A stretch of 64,000 nucleotides of DNA, taken from NCBI GenBank assembly GCA_029582165.1, contig CM055886.1, positions 26,536,669 through 26,600,668 of the forward strand. The letters are read 5' to 3'. Within the stretch, counting starts at the first letter, position 1. Every line of letters starts with the position of its first letter. Shown here piece after piece: positions 47,465 through 60,300 of this stretch. Position numbers and translations under genes: made by a program. The notes beneath the pieces are model-generated. The model was not told the origin of the DNA. It was given only the letters and a program-made list of their open reading frames with translations, and made no database searches. The stretch is from Portulaca oleracea (lineage: Eukaryota > Streptophyta > Magnoliopsida > Caryophyllales > Portulacaceae).

Positions 47465-50242
47465 TCACTCCAGCACTGACAGTAGCATTTCAGTTTTAGA
47501 TTCTTCATCCAGAGTTTCTTCAGACTCATCACTGTCCTCAGTTCTGCTACTTAACTCGGCCCGATCACCAGCTAAAACTGACTTATATGCCTTATCTTGA
47601 AAGCACCCGAGTTCCCTCAGTAACCCCAGAAACTCGTCCTTACTCTCTGTGTCCCCTTCTTTCTCACAAAGCCTTAGAAAGCCAGCTACATTCCCAGGTT
47701 TAGGCTTCCATGGAGTTCTACCCTCAGTCAAAGAAAATGCCATCCTGAAGCACGACAAAGCGTCCGAAATCCTCCCCTCTTTCGTATGACCCTCTCCTAG
47801 GATCTCCCATGACCCGGAGTTCGGTTTCCCCCCGGATTCCACGATTTGATCAAAGAAAGCCTTGACTTTCTCAAACGGCTCTTCTCGAACGTACCAACCC
47901 AAGAGGAGGTTTCCGATCCTGGGGTCGTAGTTTGACTTCCCCTGAAACCATTCCTGGTAAAATGTATGGGCTCCTTCAATGTCGCCCAGCCTTATATATG
48001 CAGAGATCACAGCGTGGTAGCCCCAGTTTGGGACCTTGGGAAATTTAGCCTTGTACAGGTTCCAAATTCTTTCGACCTCCTCCTTTTTACCCAGAGTGCT
48101 GTACAAGCTTATGAGATGATGGTACGGCATGTTGTCTTTCCCCGTGATTCTGGTCTCGATGTTTCTGAGGCACTCTTCGGCCTTTTCGTTCAGGCCCAGC
48201 TTGCTGTAGAACGAGGCCATCGAGCTGAATGTCGCCCAGTTCGGGTTGACTGTTGAGTCTGAGTTTATCTGTTCCATGACCTGCTCCATCCCCTCCGCAG
48301 AGCCTCGGGACCCTTGAGCAGCTAGCCAGATGTTGTATGAATATATGTCCAGCCGAATGTTTTTCTCCTTCATTTCGGAAACTAACTGTTCGATTTGGTC
48401 ATATTCATCGAACTTCATGTAAAGGGTCATCATTACATTGAAAGGAAGACAGTGATTTGTATACCCTTTTTCTCTCATTTGGTTCATTAAGGACTCCGCC
48501 TTGTCTCTTTGTTTGGCACCAACATAAGCATTCAGGAGGGCGCCATAGATCCTGTTGTCCTTCATCGTTTCGGGAATCCTCATGAAGTAATCCTCGGCCC
48601 TTGAAACTCCGTGGACTTTGGCGGTCAGATCTAGCTGGATGGCTGTATCGCTACTGGAGAGCTTGAACCTCTCTATTCTGTTGTTCATCCATTCATAGAC
48701 CTACAACATATGATGGAAACTCTTTTAGGCTTACGGGGAACATCATAGCCCGATAGAAACTATCATCCTTAGAAACGTCATTTTGAAAGTTGGTTAAAAG
48801 ACCTCTCACTGCCAATGTTACATCCAAAGGAAAAGCGTTTCGCAACATTATTTTTGTCTAAGTTTCTCCTTCTAAATCAAGATTACTATCCCACAATGTG
48901 GACAGTGTCAGACAGTACAATAGTTCAAAGAAGACATGAACCAGGACACAACAGTTTTACTTGACAAATCAGACTGAAATCAACAACCATATCATATGCA
49001 AGGCAAAATATAGCCTTTTTGTAAAAGTTGATACCTTAAAAAGGCTACAGCCTACAAGTCTATAACAAAAGAAAAGGAAGCACAACCCTCCCCAGCATAC
49101 TCTAACTCACTCATTCCCCTGAGCCTCAATTTTACTTCAACTCCAAACACAACAGTGACAGATTGAGGCCTGATTTTGTATGGTTTTGGCCCTTGAAAGC
49201 AAATTCTTTTCTTTCTTCACCTGTTCTGTTTGCAGGTAAAGTAGGGTACTAGGATGGGGAACGCACAACTTTCCCATACTTACCTGAACTTTGCCAAGCC
49301 TATGTATTTACCAAATTTACCCACACTTACCCAACCAACTTTCCATATTGACCCAAACTTATCCACTTATTTGCCCTGTGCAACCTTACCCATGGAAAGA
49401 ACCGGCAAAATTTTGTCCAACCGGAAAACCCAACCTGGAAAAATCGGGTACCAAATTGATCGAATTTTCCGAGACCATTTTCACCTTTTACTATGGTCCG
49501 AACTTGATTTTGACACAGATTTAGTCTGTCTGAATTGTCTGACTAGAAAAAACCGGGCGTAGACATCAATTTCACATCTGAACTTTAACATTGACTGAAT
49601 TAGACCAACTCCAATTTGACCCGGGACCAATCCCGACTCACCCACCCAAAAAAAAAGCTCCAGTATATGCAAGCAGAGTGTAAAGGAGAAAAACTGATGG
49701 CAAAAGGCAGAATTCAAGCAGCTGAACAATGAGCAAACAATATCCCAACACATTCAAAGTGAATTTCAAAGAAAATACAACAGTATCATCCTAGACAATT
49801 AGCCACACAACTAACAAGCAGGCATAATTCAAAGGTACTACTACTACACAAACCAAAAGTGAGGAATTACCTGCAGAGCAAGCTTGTACTTTCTATACTT
49901 TCTAAGTTCCTTAACAACCCTACAAAGCTCCCATTTGGTTAACTTCTTTCCATCATTCTCAACCTGGTTCAACACAGAAGCCGCCCCAGCTTCTGGGTCT
50001 TCCATCAACGAAATTCTCCGGTAAATACCCGGCCATTTTAGGAACTCCTTTTTCTCAACAACCACGCTCCCATTGCTGTTGCCCTGAGGTGTTGATGAGC
50101 ACTTTATTGGGTGATTAAAGGTCGTCCTGAGTTTGCTGAGAGGGGTGAAGGAGAGATGCCCAGAAGGGAACGAGAGAGAATACGCAATGGTTGATGAGAG
50201 AGAAGTGGGAGTTGATGGTGAAATAGTCGACTGTAGAATCAT
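47465..50242 (-). CDS. P-class pentatricopeptide repeat protein, At1g02150-like
   Basis: Two coding exons, 50242-49871 (124 codons) and 48700-47465 (411 codons plus stop), flank a 1170-bp GT-AG intron, giving 535 aa. The junction ALQ|VYEWMNN is in phase 0. The first ~55 residues are Ser/Thr-rich and poor in acidic residues, consistent with an organelle transit peptide. Helical PPR motifs follow, e.g. NRIYGALLNAYVGAKQRDKA, LPFNVMMTLYMKFDEYDQIE and IYSYNIWLAAQGSRGSAEGM. The C-terminal tail is acidic. P-class PPR proteins bind organellar RNA; no DYW or E editing domain is visible. The best remembered relative is Arabidopsis At1g02150 (similar length, same GKKLTKWELCRVVKELRKY block). It lies just downstream of ALG12 on the same strand. 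It looks intact. Confidence 0.93.
48701..49870 (-). other. Intron of the PPR gene
   Basis: Starts GTAATT after CTGCAG and ends TTGTAG before GTCTATGAATGG. It contains A/C-rich sequence (about 49255-49480) with repeated TTACCCA and ACCAAA words, resembling blocks at 51750-52110 and 59280-59500. Short frames at 49254-49753 are incidental. Confidence 0.85.
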
Positions 50243-50842
50243 CTTTCGATGGGTTTAGGGTTTAGTGGAGATTGGGGTTTGAAGTTTGAAGGGGTTTCTT
50301 GTTCAGATAAAATTTTTCAAGGTTTTTCCCCCAACCCAAATAAATGTTTGATTCAAGGGTTTTGCAGATTGTGAAGAGTAAGAAGATAAGCTTTAAAAAT
50401 CAAAAAGAAAAAGAAAAATCAGTGTTCACAAATGGGTCGGGTCTGGATGTTGGGTTAGTGGGTTGGGCTGGGTCCTTAATGTTGGATTTTCTGCCCATAT
50501 ATGGTTGGTTGGTGCTGTTAGAGTCGAGAGAGTGCGAGAGGCGAGGTGTTAGAGTGAGGAAGGGAGTTAGGGTCGGGGGTATATTCGAGACTTTTTTTTT
50601 TCACAAAATGGGGCGACATAGAAAATTTGGATAAAAATAATGTCTTCTATCAGAATAAATAAAGATAAAATATTGTTTAGGTGCGAATATTCTTATAGGA
50701 AATGAAGTCTAATTTTTCTTTATCATTTTAAAAATAAATAAGTAAATATGGCATTTCTCTCAATTTTGGTTATTGCAATTAATTCAATAAACGAAATTGA
50801 TAATTGAATTGGTTAAAGTTAAATAAATTATTATTATTAAAA

Positions 50843-51080
50843 GGTTTTGTTCTTTTATATGGGTGCAGTGCGGTGAAATTTGAAAAAGAGTGGTGAGTTG
50901 TAGAAGGTGAGGTAGGTTAAGAGATAATGAGAAAAGTAGAGGAGAAAAGTGAAAAGAGAGAAAAATGAAAAAATATATTGATAATAATTGTAGTGTGGTG
51001 TGATGAAGTGCAGTGGAAAATTAAAAAGTGTGGTGCGGTGTAGTACCACATTACAACCTGCTGCATAAAAAAACGAAGCC
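50843..51080. mobile_element. Tourist/PIF-Harbinger-like MITE, copy 3
   Basis: Ends GGTTTTGTTCTTTT and AAAAAAACGAAGCC are decayed versions of the family inverted repeat. The interior repeats GTGGTG and GTGCGGTG words as in the other copies. It sits between the ALG12 stop and the PPR start, about 600 bp upstream of the PPR ATG, so it may lie in the PPR promoter. Confidence 0.72.
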
Positions 51081-51356
51081 AATGGGATCCAAATAAACTT
51101 TTTGTTCATAAATTATTAGAAAGTGCAGAATAAAACCCCACAAAAGATTAGCAAAATTGAGTACAAAGTTAGATACGGTTCTTACTTTTTCAAATTAAAT
51201 CAAAAAGAAGATAACAATTTACATGGTCAAAGCTTAGTTTGCTAAAGAGATCCCAGTTCAACACTCCAAATCACAGACAAGGGAACTCAGTTGTTTACAG
51301 AACTAGCAAAACTTGCACCAATGTCAACTATCAATCAAATTAAGATGATAGAATCT

Positions 51357-54300
51357 TCAACATCCAGGCCAATTTCTGCTCAAGATTTCGCTATTGCTTA
51401 CAGATCCATGAACATACACCTTTGGTTCTTTCACCTGCAATGTAAAGAAATATAATCAGGATTTTCATATTCTACAGTGGCTTTTCCGAGTGCCATGCCA
51501 TGACCCCTGTCACAGAATCAGAAATAGCCACTTACCAGTTGAACAAAGGGCGGAATGCCCTTCTGGAGACGAATCCTGGAAAATCCATCTTCGAAGAACA
51601 AGCACCTATATCCATCGATATAAGAATGCTCGCTGCCACACACAATTTATGGATCAGATATACATTGCTGAAAGAAACAGGAAATCTGCCGATTTATTTT
51701 CTCAAGAACTCCTGCATTCTACAGCGCAGGCCTGTTTTTTCACAGGTGAGGTTGAGTAGGGTAAATTTGGAATTCTTCAGGTAAGTTCTGGTAAATTTGG
51801 ATTTGTTCAGGTAAGTTTTGGTAAATTTGGACAAGTTGGATAGGGTAAAGTAGGGTAAAATAAGGTCACATAAACTAGGGTAAAAGGGGTATATTTTTAG
51901 AGAAAATTGAGAAATGAGCTAAGCAAACTCAATTTTTATAACACCAACATTTTTTAATTTTCTCTAGAATAGACCTTTCTACCCAAATTAATCTTACACT
52001 ATTGTACCTAATTCCACCCTACCCGTGTAAAGAAAACTCACCAAAATTTACCCAGACTTGCGTAAAACACACCCAAATTTGTCCAGAGTTATATTTACCG
52101 CCCTAGCTTACCCGCGAAAAAAAAAGGAAAAAAAAGAGGTAAGTCTAGTTTCACTAATGTGGTCAAATATAAGTTTTTAAATCTGATCACAGAGCCCCTT
52201 GATAATGGCAAAAAGTATGCCCTACAGGCTACAGATTTGATCCACCGTGTTTGAGGCAGTTCTAACTATTGTTCGCTTAGCCCAGATTCCCAATTGTCAT
52301 TTTCTCATATCTCATCTAGATAAACAAGGGCCGGACTGAGGTAGTTCCAGTTTGTAATAGCTAGTTGGCCCAAAACCAGAAGCAAACTAGTGGTTTTCCG
52401 TGGAGGTAGCTTTCTGACTTGACATTGATGTAGGTTCCGGTGATTAGGACAGAAAAATTCTTAAAGTTCTAAATTCTTAGAATCTTAGGTCACAGCAAGT
52501 TAATGGACTCGTGTCATAGAAACAGATAGGAAATAGGTTATAGGCTGATAGCTCCGTATTTAGTTTTCTTTTGGATGGACGTGTTACTCCTTGTTTTCTT
52601 TTTTCCATTGAAAGCAGCTGCGATGAAAGAAATAGCAACTTACTTCAAAAGGTATGTGAAATTTCTGTGAAGATAATCTTTAACGGCAATGTCTTCCTCT
52701 TTAGAGTACCTGTGTCACAAAATAGAAACACGTTGGGCTAGTGGAAATAAGATAATTAAACGTCGCAACACAATCAAAACTAGCAAAACGAGCAAGAACA
52801 GACCAGGAGAGGATCCAGAAATTAGAAAGTAGAGGACAAAGGGAAAACTAGTTTTTGAACATTATAAATTTAGGCACATAAAAATTAAAAAACAGAACCA
52901 AGAAGACATACCCTAGGAAGCACGGACTAGGACAAGAGACACGGATACGACACGACACGGATATGGGGACACACAATTTTTGAAAATTAAGGATACGACA
53001 CGTTGTTCGACACGTACCTTAATTTTATATAGTACTTCAAAAAATATCAAATTCTATCTTAAAAATGTTTGTTAATGAATATATTTTCTTGAATAGTTTA
53101 TGAATCGTAAAACTATATATATAAAACATAAAATCTTATAAAATAATGCAAGACGGACAAAGTTATGTGAAAGAGGGACAAAGGTATGTGTAAGATGGTC
53201 AAGCAACTGGAAAAATAATGATGTATTGAAAAAAGGAGATCATAGTTGAGGATGTCTATGGATGTGGCTAGCTGACAATGTGATACCTGTCAATGATTCG
53301 GAAGGGTCCTAAGGTTGGATACGCGCCTCCACCATGAGTCCTCCAAGTGTCGGATGTTTATTTTGGCAATTATTTAGAGGACACGTTTTTCCACGTGTCC
53401 AACACGTATCCGAGGAGTGTCCGACAGTGTCGGTGTCGGATACGTGAGGATGATAGAAGTGTCCGTGCTTCATAGGACATATCAAAGGGCCAACAGAGTA
53501 AATTTGACCATACACACAAGTGCTTGATTGATTCTAGTTGAGAGAAAGGGGAAGGGATGTTCAAGATGCAGGTAAAATGCTACAGATTTTAACTCTTTTG
53601 GGGACTGAAAAAGATAATTCACCGAACATATCATTATGGCCCATAAATTTTATAGTATTAGTAGCAACACCGAAAAATAATACAACAAATCCACACCTCA
53701 GAGTCCTAGATGGACCGGATGGGTGTGCTGGTTGTAAAAGCTTATATGCATGAATGACCAAAGGTTGTTCGTCGAATGAAAACCTGTAGAGTCTACACTC
53801 CACTCCCCCCTTAGCTAAGCACACGATATTCTAGAGAAGCAATTGATCTGTAAATTAGTTCTAAGTTTTACTCCATCCAACTAGCAGGCTTGTAGGACAG
53901 TGTAATGGAAGAGTTCGTCGAATGAAAACCTAGGCAAGCCCCAGAGAGCTCAAAGGATTTATAAGGACAAGATTCATGGGCCTGGTAAAAAAACTCTTTT
54001 ATAGACAGATAATAAAGTGAACTGATTGAAAAGAGATCAAATGAGAACAGAATGAATAACAGTAATCCTAGTTTCTCTCTTTTTTATAGGGCAATAATTG
54101 TAGTTTCTTGAGAAGATTACAATAATGATGAATAAAACTACCTCCACGGAAAATCACTCTCGCAGAAACGGGTAATCCCATTCATCGCTGAAAAGGTATC
54201 AATGTGAACCCATGTTTCACCAGTACCGTTCTTCAAACTGCCTGCTAAGACCAAGATATGAGAGGTGAGATCAATGATTTATGGTATAATTTTGATCAAT

Positions 54301-57300
54301 CGCATGATAAATTACATCCAGCAATCTTGACAAGCTAGAGCAGCTGTATCCCCCCCCCCCCCCCCCTGGCACAATTAGAAGAAAGTGACTAGATTTGTAT
54401 CAACTAGCATTAGTAAACAAAATGGAACAAGTCCATTCAATGTATGAAAAGTAATAAATGGAAATTGTAAACCCAAACACTGACTACAACTGAAAGCAAC
54501 CACTCCCTATGTCATTGCTAAGCAGCCTTTCATTCCTCAAGAAACCTTACAACCGTTCATTCACCAAAAAGGAGTTATACTACAATCAAATCTATAAACA
54601 GTTTAACCTTTGTGATCAAACATGTCCTGCAAAAAGTACGTTATACCCGGCTCCCAGCAAGCAAAATTGTTCCACAAAAACAGATACATAAAAGTGTAAA
54701 AAGAAAGACTCTTTGGCAGAAGAGAAAACACTAGTCTTTTTATATGTGCCCTAAGCCAAACGCAGTTGGATCAACAAATAACAAATAGAAGACAACAAAT
54801 AATTACTAAAAAGGACCAAGTTTTGGATACGCATGCGTAAAGTGGATAAGTCTGAGTAGGGAAGGGGTGGGGGAGACAGAGCAACTAACCCAGCTGATGG
54901 AGCTTTCTTAAAGCATAACCACTTGGATAGTTGTTGTATGAAGCCATGAAGAACAATATCGTGCAACCTAGACTACAAGTAGACATTTTAATAATGAGAT
55001 GCCATGGAAACTCAACCATCATTTTAAATTCAGAAAGCTATGTACAGAACATAAGTTAACCTGACAAGAAATAGCCCTAGCATTCCAATATAAATTAACC
55101 TCCAAAAGCTCTTCTTCCTATTGTTGTATCTGTCACATACGAAGAACCATCATTAGTTAGGAAAATGGAATAATAATAGAGAAGTAAATCACAAAATCAA
55201 TATTACAGCCTGCGCAATAGACGAAAACAGTACGTACAAGAAACGGAAATAGAAAATTGTGCACAAGTGATCCGCAACAAAGTTGGATTGACATGTTTTA
55301 TTGATCTAATATATCTGTGTCATCATCTTATCACAGTAGTGACAAGAAAGTTTTCTAGATAAGATGATGCTAGAGACTTTATTCAAGGGAACGCACTTAA
55401 TGCCCTAGTGAACTTCTAATGCTAAGTCATAACTCATAAGTGATACTTGATCATAGCATCACCAGCATTACTCGAATAGCCCATGTTTATATCAGGACAC
55501 AGATTCATAATAGTCAATGATACACTAGCATTGTTACTGCAAAATTATGTTTCTTAATGCAGAAAGTACCACAGCCACATAGGTATGTGTCATTTACGTA
55601 ACACAGAATTGCCTCATACAACAAGCATCATCATCATAGAATAACACGCAACAGCAACTAAAATGGAAATTTTACAACATTATATCGCCAACATGATGCA
55701 GGCAACTTTCAATATATACATCCAGAAAGAATATTAGTTTTTCCAGATTGCCATTTGCCAATAACATGTAAGACATAAACATGACATGAAGGGCATTGCG
55801 TACATTCTGTTTGCTGAGATTGCAGCTGATAAGTTAAATATTGGCAGAGAACTGATGATGAAGCGCAACTCCTGTGACATTCCAAATGCACCATAATTTC
55901 ATGTTCAATGAGCTAGACATCAAAAAAAAAAAAAAAAAAAAGGCAAACCGAAATGAGGCATACCTTATGAGGTAGTTTGGAGTACAGGATCACGAAAGAT
56001 AGAACAGGTAGCACATAGGCCAAAGTCCTCCTATCAAGTAAGAGACCAAGCTGTAAAAAGATCCTTCATCAAGTAAGAACTCAGAAAACTAGAATCAAAA
56101 GAAAGCAACTACCACTTTGGTTGGGTGGTAGGATCCAGATCCTAGATGCCTACATAGTAGGTAAAGCATTAGACTAGACTTTACAACCCAAAACTCAAGT
56201 CACATGGATTCCCTCCCAACACCGACGAAAGTAGAACAGCCAGCGATGAAATTAACATGCTAAAAAAGAAGTTTACAACAACTAAGCTGACTCATTACAG
56301 CCGGTACAGCATATTCAATCAAATTATGTCCTTCACACTTACCATAAAGAGAGGATATGCAACAAGAAGCGACCGAGGAAGCGCTGAAGTAAAATACCAG
56401 TGAAATGGTGATACCTAATGCAATCAAGTTAAGGATGAACTGAGATAATGGAAATATCCAAAGTGGAGAAGCTACAAAAGCATTAACCCATTTGCATACA
56501 TCCTTTTTTGAGGGCAGGAGGGGAAAGTAATCTGAACTAAGACGCGTCCTGAATAGTATCAGTTTCAACAAAAACAACGATTTCATACTACATTAAAGAC
56601 TTGTACTCCCCAACTCTGATTTACTCATTCATGTCCATCTTTCATTATGAAATGGAGAAATTGGTTTCAGGAACACCCCCTCCAATAGATAGTTCCTGAA
56701 ATTACCAGAGTAGAGGTATCTTCCAATTATATGGAGTAAATGTATATCTAATTTACTTGCTTAAAACAGCTAATTCTTCTTAAGTTCCTAGTCCCTCTAA
56801 TACATGGAAACCAGCCCAAAGCATCCAGTCATAATTCTCCATCTGAAGCAACTCTTCTTTCCAAGCAACGTTAAAAGGATACGCCCCATTCGGAACTGCG
56901 ATTAAGAACGGAATTGAACCAAAAGACTTCAAATTCTGGCCATACAATGCGTCTCCACATTACTGAATCAACCGCAACTGTAAGACCTGTGACCACAAAG
57001 CTCGCAATCAGAAGGATAATTCTAATTACACAGACAATAGAAATTTATGAACCAACATCAGTCAACAAAGTTTCCTTTTCTTTTCCCCCTTGAACGAGGA
57101 GTGCAGCGGGATTGAATAACCAACCTATTGAAAGTAAAGCAGTTACAATGCAGCATTTTATTGCTTTCCAAAGTGAGATTGATCTGGTCTGTCATCACAT
57201 GAAAATTCAGTTGAAAATGGTTAATTAGAGCGTTAAGAACCAGATATTTCTCAAAATTAATAAGGTCCAATAATATACTAGCAAGATATTATGAAACAGG

Positions 57301-60300
57301 CAATGATCAAGAAAAGACGCTCAAAAGCAATCACCAAAGCATGCCAAAGGAGACCACATATGGGAAGCAAGTTTGAGATAAACCAAACGGGAAAAATTAG
57401 CTCAGAAACATCACATACTTCAGAAGAAGTAAGAACAACCAAAAAAAATAGACAATGATAAGGCAAGAAAATCACAAAACACAGAAATGAATACCATGAC
57501 AAATGAGAAAACGAATAGCTCAAAGAATAAAATTCTAACAATTTATATAATTGTACTTTCAACAACTCAACCCATTATATCTAAAAGCTGACATCCCGCT
57601 TTAAATTTACATTTTGTAAAAAAGCAAGCTAATGCATCTCATTAAAGTTCAAAATCTTACATAGAAATATTCACTTCGGAAATAAACTACTAGTTACAAA
57701 CCTATGATTTTTTTGGTTTCCCTATTCTCTGTACAAAACTTGAAGTCTCACCAAATTGAGCCCTTGTTCATTTGTGCAGTACTCTCGTCCCTACTTCTGC
57801 CCTTGTTCTCACATTACTTCCTAACCAAATGCAATAATATAAAGTTGCAACTGCCAGATACATCAATTTCCTCTTGATACCTTCAGCTCAAATTTGTAAG
57901 TCAACAAATTCCAAGCTCAGGTCACCGGGTATTTGACATCGAAGGTTCAAATTCAAGTTCATGAAAATAACTTTACTGCACCCACATTCAAAAAAAAGGG
58001 CATCACAGTCTACTCTCCGCTCATTCTCACACAAAGGCATTTCACATCAGCAGTAACATTCTGTTAATGCAACCTTCCCCTGGTTCTCAGGCAGCATATA
58101 GAAAGAAATCATGGGCATAAGCAATTTCCACCACATCAATTTATCCCAAATGACATTATTGCGCAATCCTTCACGAGCCACTTGTAGCTACTGAATACAG
58201 CCCATTCTTACTCTGCAACCAAGTACAACATTGACAAAACTCTTCTTTAGACCATCTTAACTCTCATCACTTGCCTCCAACAATCTACTTCTGCTCTTTT
58301 TTCCCCTTCAACCCTCCATTTTAGGCACTAGTTTTGTTATTAGTTGCCAGCTTCTTATTTCTTCATCAGCTAGTTTTTGGTTCTTGTTTGCTTTATCATT
58401 GCCCCTTTTTTTTTCTCAAAACATTTACTATCCACTTTTTAGTGAGTTTCTTTCTTTGTCAACCACTTCTTAAGTATGTTTACTTTTGTATTGGTGCTTC
58501 TTGCCTCCTACTGAAATTAGTAGTACCACTCTCGCTGCCGCAATCATTTTTATGCTAAATGCATGTTCAATGGACCTTTGAGCACAAGCCTCTCCCAGCA
58601 TAAATAGTACAACGGCTAACAATGTGACGATGTACGCACCTTGACTTACTCAGAACTCACTAAATGCATGACTCGCGTCAGGTATTGTATAATGTAATGT
58701 AACTCCAAAAGTTCAAGTCAATTCCAAAAGAACACAAGAGGGGTTGTGTTTAGTCATTATGCGACTTTCTGGGGCATCATTTTTGCTGATGATCCAAAAG
58801 CCTGGAATGTAAAGGCAACCTGCTAACAAGTGGGAAAACAACAGGGAGAAAAGTCCTTGGTAGTGGCAGGATTTGAAGCGCTAGAATCTCTTGCTGGAAA
58901 TAGGGCACTCACATTGTTTTTAAATTTACTCCAGTCTCCCTCATATTTGACAAGCAGCTACATTAGATAGATTTCTAACAATTGGGGATATCAGGGATCA
59001 GTGGCATCATAATGCATGTCTGATACATACAAATTCAATAAGCAGTTCCAATATGGAAACATACAAAGGCTTTAAAAGTTTAAGATTTAATGGCAATAAG
59101 AATCACAAATGCGACGATGGCAACCAAATTTCAAGCAAACTGCAGTTGCATTAGAATTAAATGCATTATATAAAAAAAGGTGGAGGCATGGAAGGTCACA
59201 AGAAATGGAATAGAAGGTGGAGGCTGATTGGGCAGGCTAAAAGCAGCACAAGTGATAGAAGATTCTCACGGCCTGTCAGATACATGGGTAACTTCAGTTT
59301 ACCAAAATTTACCAGTTTTTGCCTAAATTTACCAAAATTTACCAAACTTACCAAACATTACCAAAGTTAAAAAATAAAAAATAATTAATTTTGATATAAT
59401 AGCGTAAATTTGCCAAGAGTTACCAAATTTACCAAAAATTACCAAAAGTTACCAAAATTTAACTTTTACCCAAAAACTTTTTACCCATGAATTTGACCCA
59501 TAAATGTATCAACTCGGAGACATGGAAGGTCACAGGAAATGGAATAGAAGATTCTCCAGAATCCTTCACAAGTGATACTGTTTTCTACATACCAATAAAA
59601 GGTGGAGGCCGATTGGACAGGCTAAAAGCAGCACATCACATCTGAAGATCAATGTGGCAACAACCTGAAAACAAGGGAGCAGACATCTTGAGGGATACCA
59701 ATTATCTAACAACTTGACAATAAAGAGCAAAAGTTAACAGACTCAAAGTGGATTCTACTTTTATAATAGAACAACAATTATGGAGGAAATATCATTTAGA
59801 AAAAGAGGAACCAACAGAAGCAGAGAAAAGGCGAATATTCACTCAAGATTCACTTCCTGTACAAGGACTCAGACTTTCTTCCCATGAGAATAATTGACTT
59901 TATTCAGAAGAAATGACATTCCACATGCGAAGAATGGCAAGAATTTGAAAATTATGATGAGGCACTAAATCGAGCACAGGCCAAAACCATAATGTATGTC
60001 ACATTTAAAGCAAGTTTGGTAGAGTTATACTTATGCCACATTCAAAGCAAGTTTGGTAGAGGTCTACTGCACACTACCAAAGCATACACTTCTTTTCAAA
60101 GGAAGATAAAGTACACTCACAAGTTACTATCAAAAGGGAAGGACGCAGAGCTAGCATCCCAAAAGGATTATATGCATCCAAATTTTATGAATTGTCCACA
60201 AAAGTTCACCACGTCCAAAGAGGAAGAGAAAAACTTCTCACTATCCCAAACATAGAGATTACTGGAGAAGTTTTCCTGCTAGAGATGAATCAAAGTTACT

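Larger units (their letters stand above)
57189..59592 (-). other. Large ALG12 intron (2.4 kb)
   Basis: Between the exons ending ...PIGLHLLL and starting [11 protein letters not shown]. No open frame here resembles a known protein. The minus-strand frame 57278-57565 is hydrophobic only by composition. Its upstream end holds the partial exon duplication and the TTTACC repeat described separately. Confidence 0.7.

Noticed and set aside
56260..57565. Minus-strand open frames 56260-56586 and 57278-57565 as separate genes
   Set aside because: The first is an out-of-frame reading over a real ALG12 exon (56414-56343); the second is intronic with no similarity.
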